Shown here piece by piece: positions 9,956 to 23,361 of a stretch of DNA of 64,000 bases. Below the pieces are notes generated by a model that was not told where the DNA came from, did no database searches, and worked only from the letters and a program-made list of their open reading frames with translations. The position numbers were made by a program, and so were the translations under genes. The DNA is from Telmatactis stephensoni (lineage: Eukaryota > Cnidaria > Anthozoa > Actiniaria > Isophelliidae), in contig JALIZF010000975.1 of assembly GCA_029948255.1 (NCBI GenBank), positions 55,478-119,477 on the forward strand, read 5' to 3'. Positions within the stretch are counted from its first letter, which is position 1. Each line of letters opens with the position of its first letter.

Positions 9956-12900
9956 GATAGTTATTTGTAGATAGTTTTTATCAAAGAGTAACATGTATTG
10001 TAGTTTTTTATTCATTACTTTAATGTGCAACTCATTGCAAAGTTTAGGACCTTAATTGAAGACAACAGTGCAAAGTACTCTCTGATCAGTACATTCTCCC
10101 CAAAAAACACTTTTGCTATTTTGGGAGGGACTTCAATTAATTGTAGCTGACCATTTCATATCTAGTGGTCATTTTGTGGTCCAAAGAGTATTTGCATTAT
10201 AGAAATTGGAAACTATCTAGAGGGTATTTTGGAAAAATATAGAGAGGAAAAAGGGCCAAAGTCATCTCAGGAGTGGGTGCGCACCCACTGCACCCCTCCC
10301 CTAAATTTTACCATCTTATTGGCCACACCTAACTTGAGTTTCGTTCTCTCTCTTGACCAAGCCAGTGTAGCTGGCAGTTTTAGGGGATTTTGGTGGTTTC
10401 TCCCTTCCCCTCCCCCCATCTCTTTCTCCCCATCCCACCTCCCCAATCTCCCAAAACCACCAACTACAATATGGAGGCTGCTCTTGACCCTCTTCTCTCC
10501 TCCAACTAAATGTAAACTTCTCCCCTCCCTCCCACATGTGCTACAGCTCATACTTAGGTCTATAACCCCTCTCCTCTTTCACTTTTGAATTGCTGTCCAG
10601 GCTATAATAGAATTAAAGACACAAATGGCATCAAAGAGTAAATTGAAACTCAATTATATTTCTGTAAACGCATAGAGATTTTTATATGCGTCTAGAACAT
10701 AAATTGATATCAAGAGAGGGTGCGCATGTGCCTACACTAGTACGTACGGTACGAACGATGAATTCTGACAAGAAAATTACTGGTAATTTTCCACTGATTT
10801 TCTGATACATTCCTGCGTATACCTTTTTCTTCAAAATATTTACTGAACCTCATCAAAACATCATGTTTCTCGATGCTCTAAGCCAGCGATTGTTGACAGC
10901 AAAATATACAATGCCGCAATATCGCAAATGCTGGCGTCAACAGACGGCAGTATTAACAATGTATCTTTTATCCAACAGCAATATTGACAATATTGCAGCA
11001 TGCCTGGGGACAAGGGTAGGTACTGCATTTAATTGTTTTTAGAAATATCCACGGATACTAAGCCTGGCCCTAATCCGAGACTCTGCACCTATGACAAATG
11101 AAGTACAAACGGGGACAAGTCATAACTGGCTTATGGAGATTGATTAGTAATGAAAATATTAAATTAGGGGTTTCAGTACTATTCACTACCTTCTCAAAAT
11201 CCAGGCCCTCTATTCAAGTATGATTGCAAAAACAACTTGTTCTCTTATACCAAAGCGGTGCTACAAGCCGTGTGGGATCTACAGCAAACGTTGTACACAT
11301 GCGCGTTTATGACTTTGAAGTGTAATTTGCTGAAATCACAATTTTGACGGTTTTGATGATGTCCAGTAAATATATCAGACAATCACTACCGTACACAGTA
11401 GGTATATTGCAGAGGTAGCACAGTTCGGGCTAAGCACTCGGCTGTCTGCAGTATACCTAATAATGCCGGGTGCTTTTGTGATAATCTAATACCTTTTGTC
11501 GTTTCCGGATTAAATTAGATGTGTTTATTATAAAAATCAAGCAAGGCCTCGAAATCCTTGATCACACAGGACGTTAAAAATATACCAAATTTTGGACCAA
11601 AATATTCAAAATGTAGACGAATGTAGACCAATTTTCAGACTAAAAAGGCTCCTAAAAACTACCCTCTTTGGTCGGCCAATGATTATGATTCTTATATAAG
11701 CACCCTTTTCCAGGTTGAGTGGAGAGCGCTAAGAACCATAGAGATTTTTCATTATCTGCGCTTTCCGTCACAGCTGGCGGTCCTTTTTTCAAAACCAATT
11801 TTTCATGTGACTTCCTGGGTCTTCTTTCTAGAGGTAGCAAACCTGAAAAGCTAATTGACGGGAAATTAATGCGAATGAAATGTCTGTTGTAAACTCAAGC
11901 TGTGGAAGGAAACGACAAAGGATCTTCAACGTTGGCGTGTCTGGTTTTTTACTGTCTTGACGCAGCCAAAGGTGGGAGACATTTCTACCGCTTGTGCGGA
12001 TATATGATTAAAGAATATTTCTCTAGTATTTTAGGAAAATTCCTCTTGAATTTCATCGTAGAGCTACATTGTTTTCAGATATTTCTTATCTTACCGACAA
12101 AGTCCAGAGTCAAAAGAATTTCGACTGGCATCCTCCGGTTCAAACTCCACAACTCAGACAAAATTTGCACAATTTTTCAACTTATCTTGATTGTCTTGAT
12201 ATCCATTTTTGCTGGACGTGGATCTAGAAAAACAGTACATTGCTAATATTTGCTAGAGTAGGAGATATTTTGAAGTGTTTGATTGGTATTGCTCAGTGTG
12301 GTTTTGCCGCCGACTACAAGCGTCATTTTTTTGTCCAGCTATTTAAGCTTTTGTCCATATTCCATTTCTTGATAACCATGTGCAAAATTATTGTTTGTTT
12401 TTGACATGTATTTGAGATGTTTAATTGAAAATTTTCTTGGGGAAAAGTAAAGAAAGGAGGAAGAAAACATGGGAAATAAAGACGGATGGTACTCTATTAC
12501 AAGACCGCGCGCGCGTCTGGAATACCGACTTTTACTATAGATATATAATGTGTTTACGCCAAATTCTACCACATTTAATCTCTGGACTCATTGGGGCAAT
12601 ATTTGGTAATGTTACGTAGAAAAATATTTTGATCATTCGCCAGCGGGGTGCAACGAAAATTACAACAACAAATTATATGTTTAAACCGGTCTTTTGCCTA
12701 CAACACAAGAGGAGCTAAATTCCAAAAGCTCTTAATTTCTGTTTTTTTTCTATATTTGAAGCTTTTTATAGAATTCTATTCAGTCTTTGTTGTTGATCAA
12801 TAAATGTATTTGAACAGCAGCCAAATATCCAGAGCATTCATTCATTCGGCTTTGAAAATCAACTTTCTGATTCGATTCAAAACTCAGTCGACCTTAAAAC

Positions 12901-14964
12901 CCCTATAATTTTTTCTGAGTTGAATATATTATAATGAATAACATAATCTGAAAATCCCAGGGTAAGAACGTCATCAGGTATAGAAATTATTTGCTTTGTC
13001 GCTAGACATGATAATCTTTTTGAATATCATTAGCAACGTACGTAAAAAGGTATGATGTTACTGGCCCTCTTACTCATTATAAGGCGGAGTCGAGCCAACG
13101 AACGTCAGGTCAGCGTGCGATTTCCATACTAAAAAGAAAATGGCTAAATAATTTCTCATGCTCAATCTTGAGTGCACTTGTCTGGAAGGATTGATCTTCG
13201 CTGAGCGTGTTTTTGGGGTTCAAAATGTAGTGAACCAGTGGTTTTGCTCATGAGTTTTGTGGTTTTCCAACACTCAAACGATCGAGAGGAGAGTCGGGTT
13301 TATTTTCAGGTAAGCTTAAGCTTTCATTGTAGTGGGCGCATTTGAAATTCTGGTTTTGAATTTTAAATTGTATATCGTCTTTCATTGAATTGTCTAAAAA
13401 TGTGTTAATTTTGTGAACATTTTGGCTAGATTCTGAAGGTTTTAGGTTGAATGATGATAGGCTTTTTGCTCTGGCTTTTCACATTTTCATCTCGTATCTG
13501 TGGGTTTCATACCTTAGTCATGAGTCAGTGAGATGAATAAGTAGGCAATCAGGCAGCTCTCATGCGACGAGAATTATTCAGCGAGAAAAATGGTTTTATC
13601 ATTGATCTTTATTGAACTGGACATAGATTAACCAATGCTTTTACTCTCTGAAGTGAGAAAAAATGAGTCAAAGCAGTGTAGCAAAGAACTAATAGTTCTG
13701 TAATTCAATACAACTGAAGTTGATAACACATGCAAAATTTGTACAACATTTCCGAATGCTATTTATTATGTACGTCTTTTGCACTGAACTGCTGTATTTG
13801 TTATCACGTTTTTCGCTAATGCGGACTGACTCAAGGCAAGACAAAGCTCATTTCTAGTCACAACGCACACGTTTTGCGAGCACTATAATCCCTCTCTTTG
13901 CTTCTATACCTGTTGGCTACCTGTAAAATAACAAAGCGTAACCTTCTATCCTTACCCCAACGCCAAATACAGCGCTTAAATTATTTAACTTGACATATTT
14001 ATATTTATGCCCTCTAGATGGAATGACCATTTGTTATACGCAATAATTTTATTCATCTTTTTAAATTTTTACTCGATGAATATTCAGAAATTATAGAGTC
14101 TATAACAGTGCATCCCAGAATGCTTAGCGACCCGTTGATTATGTATATTTCTTTTATGAAAATTGCATGGTTAAACGGGGGTAATTTTACATCAAAAGAT
14201 ATTCATTTCAAAATATTTTTCAGAAAGATCATTTTGGGGATATTTTGTTACAAAAATGATAAAATTATTGCTGGCTAGAGTGCTTTAGTCATGCGTCACC
14301 TTGAACTTAAGAGAGATCGTGCTCAATAATTAACTTAAGGAGATATGCAACAAACTATAAGCGTATGTTTTATGGATCTCAAAAGGCAGACGTAAAACCC
14401 CAGACAGCTACAGTATGTTTAAATATGCATGATAAGACCACAGGAAGTCTATAGATGAAACTTTTAGATATTTAAATCATATTTAAAATAAGTGCAATAA
14501 TATTTATTGTTCTGTTCATTGCTTTCTCTTTTGAAAGGAAATTGAACAAACTGATAAAAGTTAAATGAAAGGAAAATATTTTGGTGTTTGACAGTGTTTA
14601 TTATTTAATTAATAAGGTATTTTTATAGTTTCATTAAAAAAGGTGGCTTAAAGAGATTGGAGACTTGTATATTATGATGATGAAAACATGTTTTTTTGCT
14701 TTTTGATACTTAAAAGTTAATCAATATATAGAATCAATTATTTATATCAATAGATACTTCAATATTTTTGATAGAAGAATATGAAATTTCTGTTTTGCCT
14801 ATGCAATGAATATCATATTCCAAAAACAAACCAAATTTTCTAGCAGTAAATTCTATGCAATAAATATTTTTGTCTATCCTATTCACTTATTTAATCTTCA
14901 CCTGGTTATTCAGTAATGTAAGCTGATGTGAGTTTGATTGCAGCTCATTCCTGGTGTGTTAGAG
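9956..14964. other. non-coding stretch after RBM7-like gene
   Basis: The start holds the RBM7-like 3'UTR, with no unambiguous poly(A) signal. A pyrimidine-rich patch is at about 10290-10580. A possible 5'UTR exon of the downstream receptor gene could end at about 13311, where TTTATTTTCAG meets GTAAGC, but this is speculative. No ORF here has a recognisable domain. Confidence 0.35.
11399..11459. other. hairpin with tRNA-like A box
   Basis: TAGGTATATTGCAGA is mirrored by TCTGCAGTATACCTA at the other end (one mismatch), enclosing GGTAGCACAGTTCGGGCTAAG, which resembles a tRNA A box. No B box was found, so this may be a decayed SINE head or a short fold-back element. Confidence 0.35.
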
Positions 14965-15170
14965 CATAGAATGGAATGGAATGGAATAGAAGGGACAAAT
15001 GGGAGGGAAGGGAAGGGAAGCAAATAGAATGACATGGGATGGGATAGAATAGAATGGAATAAAAATGGAACAGAATGAAAATGAAATGAAATGAAAATGG
15101 AATGAAAATGAAATGGAATGAAAATAGAAAAGAATGAAAATGGAATGGAAGCAAAATGGAATAGAATTGA
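14965..15170. repeat. degenerate (GGAAT)n-like purine-rich tract
   Basis: About 200 bp composed of irregular GAATG, GGAAT, AAATG and GGGAAG units on the plus strand. The opposite strand gives repeated FHF/IPFH translations, which are artefacts. Confidence 0.85.
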
Positions 15171-18100
15171 AATTTCTTTCTTTTTTGTGTTCTGCAAATG
15201 AACTTCTTTTCTTCAGCTATTTTTTCCCTCAAATTATTTATATGCAGGTTTATTTGTTTTATCTTAAATTTTTCACATTTCTTACATCCCTTAAATGTTT
15301 TTACTAAAAGTAAACACACTTGAGACTTCTCTAGCAAACTGCTTATTTATATAGACTAATATGCTGCTGTTTAGCAATAGTCTATTAGCATTAACTCTAT
15401 GGGTTTTCTGTTAGACAAGTTTGAAGTGGACTTGTTAGCTAAATATGTCAAGACATACTGGCTCTATGCCCAGGGGTATTCAGATTAATTGATGTTGTAC
15501 ATCAATATTTTTCTGTAATTTTTTCCTCCGTGTGTAGGTTGTCTTGCAGTGCTTGCAGCCAAACATGATAATAAAATATGATATATGTATAATATTTTTG
15601 TTGTATGCATTTGCAAAATTCACTGTGGAAGGCATGTAGGTTAATTCTAAAGTGTCTTGAATTTCTTGAATGTAAATATCTTTTTTACATATACAACAAA
15701 CAATACAATAGAACAAACAAGCAAACAAAAAAGCAAGAACACAAACAAAAAACAAACAAAAACCTACTATAATGATTTTCCCACACCTAAATGTATTTTC
15801 CAGTTTTATTATCCAATATAGTCACATCATTTATCAATGGAAATTGTTTTTTTTAATGGAGTGTGTGATTGTTTTGATAAACACATTTGTCAGAAATTGC
15901 TAATGGATCCAGCTAAAAAAAATCCAACTGCTAATCAGTTTTTGGCATTTTTTTAAATGTGGGTATTATGAATATAAACTGAAAATTGACTTTCAATGCA
16001 GATTTTTGAGCTTTAGTTTTTCCGTGAATTTTTTCTGCTGGCCAAAAAAATTACATTGTATAAAATTGAGCTTTCTTTTTGCCAACTGGGTAGGGTAGCA
16101 CAATCAGTTTTTTATTGAACATTTCCTTCATTGCTTTGATCTGTCAATCAAATTTGCCATTCCCATTTTGATCTTAGACCAACTCGGCTTTTTGAAACCG
16201 TCATAGGAAATTTAACGTTCTTGACAAAGAATGTTTTGAATAAAACACCCCTTGTTCTCTCTATTTCCTCGTGCTTTTGAGTCTAACCCTTCATTTCAAA
16301 ACAGCCAAATTAACTGGAGGCTAGGAGGCGGTAAGACTGCAGTAGTTTTAAGTAGCTAGACAAAACTATAGAAATTAGGCTTTTAATGTCCTCTAGGCAA
16401 CACAACAGCCAAAAAGAAAGCTTTTCACTACGTTTATAGCCTCTTAGAGAATTTATTGTTCCAGCGCTGTATTTTAGCAATCGTTTCAATTTTGTCAGAA
16501 TTGTTTATTCTGAACTGTTTATTCATATGGTTATTCAATGCAGTTTTGATATCGTCTGTAGCTTTAAGTGAAAAAGACACTAAACTTCTTAAGGTAAGGG
16601 AAAATATGTTATTAGATTAATGAAGTTTTGTTTTTAGATTCTGATGATAACAATGAGCAATATCAAGATGTCCTTTCGACAAAACTAAAAAATGATTGAC
16701 TTTTTACTAAACTTTGCATCAAACGTTGGCTAATAAGCATAAAAATATTCCATTTTTAAGAACCAAAACTAAAAAAATAGCCTTAAGCAGTGGAAAACAA
16801 GCGGGAAGAAAATCTTGCAACTTGTCGCACAAACAATGAACAAGGGCTAAAAATAGCACTTAAAATTGAGTTGGTTTTGCAAGTTGAGGTTGACAGATTT
16901 TGATTCATAATTCTAATATTAATCTGCATTTAAGCAAGAGAAGTGTAGACTTGGATATTCAGGCTGTTTATTTTCCAGAAATCCAGTTTTCATTCCAATT
17001 TGTGACATTCTTCCGTTCATTCATCTCACGCGAAGTTCAGTTAAAACGGGCCGGAAAGTGACTCTGTAAGTACGCTACAGCATTCAGTCAGTTTCAGCTT
17101 GCACGATTTTGAGGTAATCTTGTAATTGAATTATGTTTTCGCTACTAAGATTAAAGAGTTTTCCATTGTGGTGAATTAGCTCTGATACCAAGCTAAGTCA
17201 ATGGGAGAAAGTTCCGTCAAAGAAGTAGTCAAAATATGAAGGACAATTTGTTATCGAAGTATTCGGACCAATTTCTTTAAAACCGCATTTTACTTGCTCA
17301 ATCATTGAGTATGATGGCATTAATTTGACTGACGATATCTCGATTAAAAGGATATTCACTTTAGTTACATGGAAGATTTCCGTTGAGCTTTGTTTCCTTT
17401 CTTTTGTTTGGCTATGGAGATTTCTTTTTCAAAGATAACGGTAGATCTTTTTAAGAAAACCGTTAATTTAAAAACTAATTCTATAAACAACGCTGTAGAA
17501 ACTTTAGTTTTTAGTGTCATATGATACTGAGATGAATAGTACAGAGAGAAATTACTGTTGAACAATAACTTCACGAAACACGTGCTAAAGCGGCGCGAAA
17601 ATTACCGCTTTGAAATGCTCTTCAAATTTGTCGTTAAATTGCAAAAATGCGACGCTATTACGGACGTTGGCATTGGTCATTTTCTGTGCAATTCAAGAGA
17701 AAACAACAAAGAAACAAAAGCACGTGTTTTGAAGAGCACTGAGGCCTCAGTACAGACCAGTAAACAAGCTCTGAATGCATCGAGTCGAAACTGCAGCAAG
17801 CGTCATCATTAAAAAGCAATTTTGACGTTTTCAGATATCCTAGAAAGCCTCCTAGAAACGACATGTTATTTATCATGTTAAATTCGCCAGTGTTGTGGGT
17901 TAGCTTTTTGCCTTTCGATTTATCTTAATTCTGTGTCATGTGATCTGTTAAGCCACCAATTGAAGAGAAGTCAACCAATGACGCTCTTGGGCACTTGAAA
18001 AGTACTTGTGTCAATTGAGCTTACTCCTGCATTCGAATGGTTTCTGTCTAGCTGTCTGCTGAAATTCCGCATCATTTTATTTTTCAATTTATTTTTCAAC

Positions 18101-20590
18101 TCTGTTTTTGAATATAAATGGGACGACTATGGACACGAAAACAAGTGCAGTTGTTCGGGTAGGCTCCTTTTAAAGGTATTTTTAGATTTTCGTCAATCTT
18201 AACTATTTTGTAATTGATTTCTTTAAGCGACATGCGGATCGCCTTGCCATGCACCATTCAAAATACAGCATTCTTTAACTATCAATGAAATATTTATTGT
18301 CTCCAGACCGAGGAAAAACATTCCCTTTGAGCCGTTCAACTCGGTTTTTATCAGTTTCCCAGCATGTAGTTTGTACTTGTATGCATTTGTATGATAATAG
18401 TTCAGTCAGCCCCCCTAGTGTCCTGATCCTTGTTTCTATAAGCAGTAATGAAAGCAAGAAGGCTGATTTTACATCCGTTCGTGTGTGTAATCACGTGAAC
18501 TCCACTAATAGTATTCGAATTGATAAATTCATTCACACCAGAGCTTATTGTTCCCAGTTAATAAGGTACTTTTTTCGCTGTCGTAGGGAATTACTTGGAG
18601 AATGATCGACCTAAGCTTCACAGGACCTCGTCAAAAGGTGAGCTCGTTGGAGTTAGAAAGTTGGAGCTTTGTAAACAACTGGTGTTCTCTAGCTTCGCCT
18701 CGTGCTCAAATCCATGGTCGACCGGTTTTTCACCACCTCTGAGGCTTGTTTTCTTTCATTTTAGGTTGTTGTTTGTTAGTTTTGTGAATGTTCCGTTCTT
18801 CGAAATGTAAGTATCTTTGCATTTTATATTTATAGAAAAGATATATGTATCTAGATCTTTGATCTGGCGTTGAAACTGGAAGGGTTTTGCAGCAGACATT
18901 GCTAGAGCCCTGAAGATAGCGCGCCAAGGAATTAGGAAAGACAAAGTTAAATTAAAACTGTGTTTTTGTACTTTGAGCATAACAATTCAATCCGTCAGTT
19001 ATCTAATCTCATTGCCAATTAACTGCTTTCGTACAATTTTCTCTTTAGTACAATTCCGAGGCGCTAGCGGCAGAACTATATCATTGTTGCTGCGCGCAGT
19101 AATTTTCAAGATAACTAGAATTGAAAGAAAGGGTATATGAAGGCTCCCTGAGGCTTTAAGAATACTTCTTTTTGCATCTTTTATTTGCTTTACGTCAAGG
19201 AATGAGAAATATACTGCGGTGATTCTATTCAACCTCGATTTGTCTTCCTAAACGAGGTAAAACATGAATCATTTGCAAACTCTCCCAGGTAGCCCCTCTT
19301 GATGCGTCTAGCTACCGGTAAAATGTCAAAACTTGAATGAGAATTCATTTTTTCATGACTCACAGTATGAATGAATTCATTTGAACTGTCGGCTTCTTGA
19401 CGTATTTTAGTCCACAAATAATTTTGTTTTATTTTGAATATTCATAGAATGGAAATTTTTGCACATCGGTTGGTGCAAACATTTTTAATTGAGCTCCAGA
19501 CGGAATTTTACGAGACAAGCGAAATAGTCTGAACTGCTTACAAAAATTGCAAACGTTATTGCTTATTTGGATATTATGAACTTTATCCGACTTATCTATC
19601 ATTCAATTTTCTTGTGTAAATCTTGAAGCCATTTTTGTCGGGAGAATAAGATTTTTCATTCGAATAGTTTGCATAACCTGGCATTTAACTGGCTTCCTAA
19701 AATTGATCCGAAACTGATCTTTTGGAGAACTGGAATTAAAGTGTTTGCACAAAAGACGTTTTATCTCTTGATATTATCAAGCAATTTGGGTAATATTGTT
19801 AAGATAAAATCAATATATGCCAGGATTCTTTAGTTGTCTTTTGAGACACACCGGAGCCGAGTGAAATTAGAGTTTCAAATCATCGTGAAAAAACTACAAA
19901 TTACAGATCTCTTTGTGTCTGCAAGAACAATTTTATGCGCAAAAACCAACACTCAATGTAAACATTTTTGCGTCCTGCTGACCAACGTATAAACAGGAAA
20001 ATTTTGTTCTTGTTGTATTTACTTAAGAGAATTGTAATTTCATCGTGAAGAAAAATGGAAATACGACACTTAGTTATGTTTCAATGGAGAACTTGTAGCA
20101 CAACATTGAGTTAAGACTTAGCGTAGTTTAACATAGCACGTGCATCTGCAAGAACTTAATGGCAACAATGTGAGTTTTTGTCTGAACTCGTTCAAAAACC
20201 TGCAGCGTGCTGCACAATGTAGCACTAAAAATCGTACCCGCGCACGATGTTAGATTACGCTAACGTTTAATCCAACAACAATGTTGCTCTAAAAGTCGTA
20301 GCCTCGTAACATTACCTGCAGCAATTTTGTCTAGCCGGAACATGCGCAATCGATATGATCGCCGCGGTATCGCAGGTGATGGGATCTGATTATATTTTTG
20401 CGGTTAGTGACTTTAACATTGTTGTAGAATTCAGCAATTGCACGCACATTTTAAACTCTCGATGAATCAAGACGGAAGTACACAATTGTTGCAACTTCCT
20501 GCAAGCCCGGTCTAGCAGCACAAACTAAATTGCAGCTCGCAAACTCTTGCCGGGCGAAAATAGCAGCTGCTGCTCTTTAAGGCGGTGTTA
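15171..20590. other. non-coding stretch upstream of receptor gene
   Basis: AT-rich, no recognisable coding domains on either strand. It may contain 5'UTR exons of the receptor gene; CTCTGTAAGTAC near 17070 looks like a splice donor but has no independent support. Confidence 0.35.
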
Positions 20591-20801
20591 CACGAGACGA
20601 TTTTTAACGACGATTTTCCGCGCAACGTTGCAACAACTTGCAATATTTTGCGTTGCGAGTTTCTGACTTGGATTCAAAAACTCGCAACGCGTTGCCGAAG
20701 CGAAAATTGCAAGGAAAATCATTCCAAGTGTCATGTTACACGAGAAAGATATTTAACGCAACGCCGTTGCGCTGAAAATCGTCGTTAAAAATCGTCTCGT
20801 G
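20591..20801. mobile_element. fold-back MITE
   Basis: The left arm (CACGAGACGATTTTTAACGA, then CGATTTTC and GCGCAACG) is repeated inverted at the right end with nearly no mismatch over about 37 bp. The interior has further paired blocks around GCAACGCGTTGC. Length 211 bp, no coding capacity, target duplication not clear. Confidence 0.82.
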
Positions 20802-21207
20802 GCCAGACTAGTTGCTGCTTGTATTTTTTTCTCGTAATATTTTCTCGTCTGTTTTTTCCCAGGTAATCAGAATAAACTAATGGGGCTTTTATTTTTTGTA
20901 ATTACATTTTTAACGAATTGAAGTGATTAAAACTAGTGGCGCCGAATTCTTGCAGAGTTGCACAGTCAGAATACCTCGTACAAATCGCCCTTAAACGTCA
21001 TCACCATCGATCTATTTTTCAAACTCATTGAAAATGTCATATTTGCAAAAGCTCACTTTATATATTTTGACAAATTGGACCTCCAGAAACATTCAGATTC
21101 TTAAGGGAAATCGCTCCGAAACGTCATCGCAATTTCTCCATTGACTCTTCAACTAAGTCCTTCAAAATGCCATATATATGCAAAACCCTGTTTGCTGGCC
21201 ACATTAG

Positions 21208-21636
21208 AGCGAATTCGTATATCGCACGTTTACATGATAATGAGCTCTGAATATTCTAATGAGCTGTGCAATAACTAATAAAAATAACTGCAGAACACAA
21301 TTAACTGCAAATAGTACGTAAAGGGAAATAAAATCGATCAGTTTTATTTTCATTTTACAAAGTCAGCTATCCTTTCAGGATCGAAAAAAAATAAACAAAC
21401 AAAAAACAGTTTTCTAGAACTGTTCAAAGCTTAGCTTTGCTCACACTGGTTTACTGATCGACTTTTTGCAAAAGCTGATTAACACTGTCCAATGGACATT
21501 ACTTTAGACATACTTCTTTAGTTAACATGCATTTTTACGATGTTTGGGCTTTTAACTTGTTCGTGCAACTCCAAACAGCTCATTAGAATATAAGCGGAGC
21601 TCATTAGCATGTAAAAATGCGGTATACGAATTCGCT
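21208..21636. mobile_element. fold-back MITE
   Basis: The left arm has AGCGAATTCGTATA, then CGCA, TTTACATG, TAATGAGCTC and ATTCTAATGAGCTG in order; the right arm carries the same blocks inverted, ending TATACGAATTCGCT. Arms are about 65 bp with small indels; the middle about 300 bp is AT-rich and non-coding. No clear target duplication. Confidence 0.82.
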
Positions 21637-21686
21637 TTATTTTATTTAATCTTATTAGACTTCTTAGTATATATCGAGCCAGTTGG

Positions 21687-21845
21687 GAGATGGGAAAGCG
21701 GGGGTGGGGGTGGGGGTAGTGGGAAGAAGAACTGAGATCTTTTCAACTCCCCTCTTCCCATCCTCGGGGACCCAGGGCGAAAGGGGAGGAGAAGGACCGG
21801 AGGGGGAGGGGGAGGGGGAAGGAAAGGGAAAGGGGAAAAGGACGC
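21687..21845 (+). repeat. G-rich, G-quadruplex-capable tract
   Basis: Two clusters of G runs, GGGGGTGGGGGTGGGGG at about 21698-21716 and (GGGGGA)n/(GGAAAGG) at about 21782-21840, separated by a mixed segment. Each cluster has at least four G3+ runs with short loops. Function unknown. Confidence 0.7.
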
Positions 21846-23312
21846 TCAGATGGCCGTTCACTCAGCGGGTTGAGACTATCTGCATTTTGTGACGGACGAC
21901 GACGACGATCGGAAAAGTCCAAATTTTAACTCGGCGGGCATAAATTATAACTCGACAGGTTATATCCGCCGAGTATTCTATTACTGTGACCTTCACCTCA
22001 GTTTTGTATTTCTAAAGAGCAGCAGGAACCCCAATGCTTTAGCACTTGAGCGATAGTTATATTCGGATTCAAGATCAGGGTGAATGCACGCGTACAAAAA
22101 CATACTCCTAAAACTCTGTCATAGCATTGTTCTCGACACGCGAAATAGTTTCAAAATTAGAAACTTATCACGTGACCCGCGGCAGTCTATTTTTCACTCA
22201 CAATCTGCATCCTCTTCCAAAGATTGGCCGATTGATAACTGATAATACAGCGATGGAAATGTTTGCTAAAGTATATGGTTTTGTGATTACTCTTTTCTAA
22301 GAGGGGTTAACATTCATGTCAAGTGAGTTTACAAAGTTCAATAAAAAGAAATTTCTTAAATGCCATTATAGTGACCGCAGACACGCAAAGGATTAGTTGT
22401 ACAACCACACCTCCGCACGGTTCTACACACAGGAACTTCCGTCCGACAGGACCAATATTGGACAACTTTTCTTCTGCACTAAAACTCTGATTCCAAATTA
22501 AGACAGCACACTTTTTATAAAGTCTGCCCTTAATAGTTGATTTTATTTATGGCTTAAGGTTCCCTGTGGTTTTCGACCTGGATTCAGATTTGAATATGTT
22601 TGCATGCAACACGGGGCTCACACCGCAGGAACAGAACTATCTCAAAAACAACATACTTTAACACCTCGAATATCAAATTACAAAGTTTACATGGTGTAAA
22701 AGAAAACCCTGATGAAATCAAATATTTTCATTTCTTGTGCATCGTCTGCAGTTTAATATAAAACTAATGGTTTTATATTTAATCAACTAATTGCCCCCAA
22801 GGGGCCGGCAGCGATACAACTGTTCTGTATCATCATTCATCAGGCTCTACACAATAGCCAACGTCATTAGTATGTTTCTTTCCGTTTGCGAGCGCTTCCT
22901 GACGAAAAGAAATCCTAGAACTCAAAGACCTGTGGTCTGCAGATTTTCTCAATGAGATTTCTGAAGAGACGGAATATGATACCCTTATTCGAGTAGAATG
23001 GAATCTGTCATAAATGTTGTCATGGAGCCAATTAAAAGTTGTTTGGAAGGACGTTTTGCGCGTTGTGATTGGTCCGTGGTGACCTTTGTTTGATCGTATT
23101 GTTCACACGGTTTTGGATCGGTTCTTTGAAAGCTCAATTATACTCGATTTCTGATGGAAGAGGCTTTGTTGTTCTTGTTAGTTTCACAAACATGTGCAAA
23201 AGGTTTGATGTTTTTTGCTTGATCGTTATTTACCTAAACTTAAACTCTTCCCTACCTTTAAGCGTGTCTAAATGTGACCATTTTGTCTCCGTGTAGGTTC
23301 TGTAGAAGTACG
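21846..23312. other. region before receptor start codon
   Basis: No recognised ORF. A polypyrimidine tract and TGTAG acceptor at 23281-23296 sit 16 bp before the receptor ATG, suggesting that the first coding exon is preceded by an intron and one or more 5'UTR exons further upstream. Confidence 0.4.
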
Positions 23313-23361
23313 ATGTTAGTAATCGCTTGGATATGTTGGACCATCTCTCTACTGGGACTCG
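23313..23361 (+). CDS. receptor exon 1: signal peptide
   Basis: Encodes MLVIAWICWTISLLGLG, a hydrophobic secretion signal. The donor is CTCG before GTGAGT, in phase 1. The first codons follow an in-frame acceptor-like TGTAG 16 bp upstream. Confidence 0.82.

Noticed and set aside
10229..10588. 119-codon ORF rich in Pro, Ser and Leu
   Set aside because: Pyrimidine-rich low-complexity text with overlapping ORFs on the other strand and no homology features.
14910..15337. Minus-strand ORFs with FHF/IPFH repeats
   Set aside because: Translation of the GGAAT-like simple repeat.
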